A DNA stretch of 64,000 nucleotides from Pseudolysobacter antarcticus. GTDB taxonomy: Bacteria > Pseudomonadota > Gammaproteobacteria > Xanthomonadales > Rhodanobacteraceae. The notes beneath the pieces are model-generated. The model did not search any database, was not told the DNA's origin, and saw only the letters and a list, made by a program, of their open reading frames with translations. This document shows, piece after piece, positions 61,219-64,000 of this stretch (positions are counted from its first letter, which is position 1; every line of letters starts with the position of its first letter). A program made the translations under genes and the position numbers. The DNA is taken from the NCBI RefSeq assembly GCF_004168365.1, contig NZ_CP035704.1, positions 372,001 through 436,000 on the forward strand. Reading direction: 5' to 3'.

Positions 61219-61869
61219 ATGAATCTGTTCGCCTGCAAACCACCCGGCCCGGGTCGACCGAAAGATCTCGAAAAGCGCGCGGCCATCCTCGATGCGGCCA
61301 AGCAGATGTTTCCGCGCCTGGGTTTCGAAGGCACCAGCATGGATGCCATCGCCGCCGCAGCGGGAGTTTCAAAACTCACCGTCTATAGCCATTTCCGCGA
61401 CAAGGAAACCCTGTTCGTCGAGGCGATCCGGCAGAAGTGCGAAGAGCAACTCCCGCCTGAATTTTTCGAGCCTTCAGTGCGTGGTCCTGTTCGCAAGACC
61501 TTGCTGGTGATCGCGCGCGGATTCTTCGGCCTGATCATCAGCGAAGAATCGATTGGCTTGATGCGCATGCTTATGGCCGATGCATGCAAGGGCAGCTCGC
61601 GCTTGCCGCAGCTGTTCTGGGAAGCCGGCCCGAAACGCTCCAACGAAACGCTCGAACACCTGCTCGCGTCCGCGACCGAAACCGGTCAGCTTGACGTGCC
61701 GGATCCGCATCGCGCGGCAGGTCAGTTTTTCTGTTTGATCAAGGGCGAATACCACATGCGCCGCCTGATCGGCTGTGGTGAACCGATCACCGCAGCCGAA
61801 ACCGAACGTCATATCGAGAGCGTGGTCGACATGTTCCTGCGTGCCTACGCACCGCGTGCCGTATCGTGA
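61219..61869 (+). CDS. TetR/AcrR family repressor of the RND pump
   Basis: The 216-residue protein has the TetR helix-turn-helix at about residues 19-65 (KRAAILDAAKQMFPRLGFEG, then TSMDAIAAAAGVSKLTVYSH, HFRDKETLF). The ligand-binding domain has a TetR_C-like AefR segment (CEEQLPPEFF ... LFWEAGPKRSNETLEHLL). It is divergent from the adaptor/permease genes with 106 bp between, containing two operators. Ligand binding presumably releases repression of the pump. The ATG has no strong ribosome site. Confidence 0.9.
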   Translation: MNLFACKPPGPGRPKDLEKRAAILDAAKQMFPRLGFEGTSMDAIAAAAGVSKLTVYSHFRDKETLFVEAIRQKCEEQLPPEFFEPSVRGPVRKTLLVIARGFFGLIISEESIGLMRMLMADACKGSSRLPQLFWEAGPKRSNETLEHLLASATETGQLDVPDPHRAAGQFFCLIKGEYHMRRLIGCGEPITAAETERHIESVVDMFLRAYAPRAVS

Positions 61870-61936
61870 TCGCAGCACGCTAAGCGAAACCGTCGCGCTC
61901 GCCAAGGGCGCCGGTTCGTGTTTGAATGTCGCACTT

Positions 61937-63959
<2,023 letters not shown>

Positions 63960-63974
63960 CACCCGCACCGTGGC

Positions 63975-64000
63975 CGTCGTCGCATACCGGTGCGACGACG
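63975..64000. terminator. Hairpin after thiC (at window edge)
   Basis: CGTCGTCGCA (63975-63984) pairs perfectly with TGCGACGACG (63991-64000) around TACCGG. A terminator is likely; the sequence beyond is outside the window. Confidence 0.6.

Noticed and set aside
61870-61936. Additional gene between TetR and thiC
   Set aside because: The space is only the riboswitch leader; no frame with a start and sensible content is present.

Overview
The window is a chromosomal segment of a GC-rich Gram-negative bacterium. The gene content points to a gammaproteobacterium of the Xanthomonadales (Lysobacterales), probably Rhodanobacteraceae-like. This is inferred from a CopL-type copper protein, a three-domain glutaredoxin fusion, a pcm-like/tolC/waaA neighbourhood, a TPP-riboswitch-controlled thiC beside an RND pump, and secreted proteases with a short GFE-type tail. 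No rRNA, tRNA, CRISPR array or complete mobile element was seen. Most of the sequence is ordinary, densely packed core genome.

Layout. 1-9.2 kb: a DUF3667 membrane protein (cut by the window edge), an NAD-dependent reductase, a MATE exporter, the SppA signal-peptide peptidase, an MFS transporter, a small lipoprotein, an SDR and a secreted matrixin-like metalloprotease. 9.2-13.8 kb: two overlapping secreted unknowns, then a copper cluster (CopL-like protein, TolC-type lipoprotein with a His/Met-rich tail, Tat-exported multicopper oxidase). 13.9-15.9 kb: DNA alkylation repair (Ada/AlkA fusion plus Ogt). 16-24 kb: DUF4124 protein, a DsbA-fold isomerase, FadE-type acyl-CoA dehydrogenase, an AhpD-like protein divergent from a LysR regulator, a short AMP nucleosidase and a Grx/A-type-carrier/rhodanese fusion. 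24-33.5 kb: an OmpA protein with tandem Ig-like repeats, an LpxH-family phosphoesterase, a GDSL esterase, an AlaA-like aminotransferase, RsgA, an exported protein with a CTERM-like anchor and a QEGLA-motif protein. 33.5-40.4 kb: central carbon metabolism (MaeB, AceE) flanking a second secreted metalloprotease operon.

40.4-56.7 kb is mainly envelope biogenesis: two glycosyltransferases and an O-antigen ligase-like protein, DUF3999/DUF2339 membrane proteins, LpxL, WaaA, TolC and a pcm-like methyltransferase. It is interrupted at about 45.1-47.1 kb by a lower-GC foreign patch. This patch holds two promoterless cassette-type genes, one well-formed 69-bp attC site, an isolated GTTAGGC core, a truncated IS1182-like transposase and a short stub resembling a TonB-receptor plug start. 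No integrase is in the window, so it looks like an orphan cassette cluster (CALIN). 56.7-64 kb: an RND pump and adaptor divergent from a TetR repressor with two tandem operators, then a TPP riboswitch and thiC.

The strongest items for follow-up are the orphan integron patch, the cysteine-less A-type carrier domain in the glutaredoxin fusion, the shared C-terminal tail on two unrelated secreted metalloproteases, the metal-binding tail on the copper-cluster TolC protein, and the altered substrate loop in the pcm-like protein.
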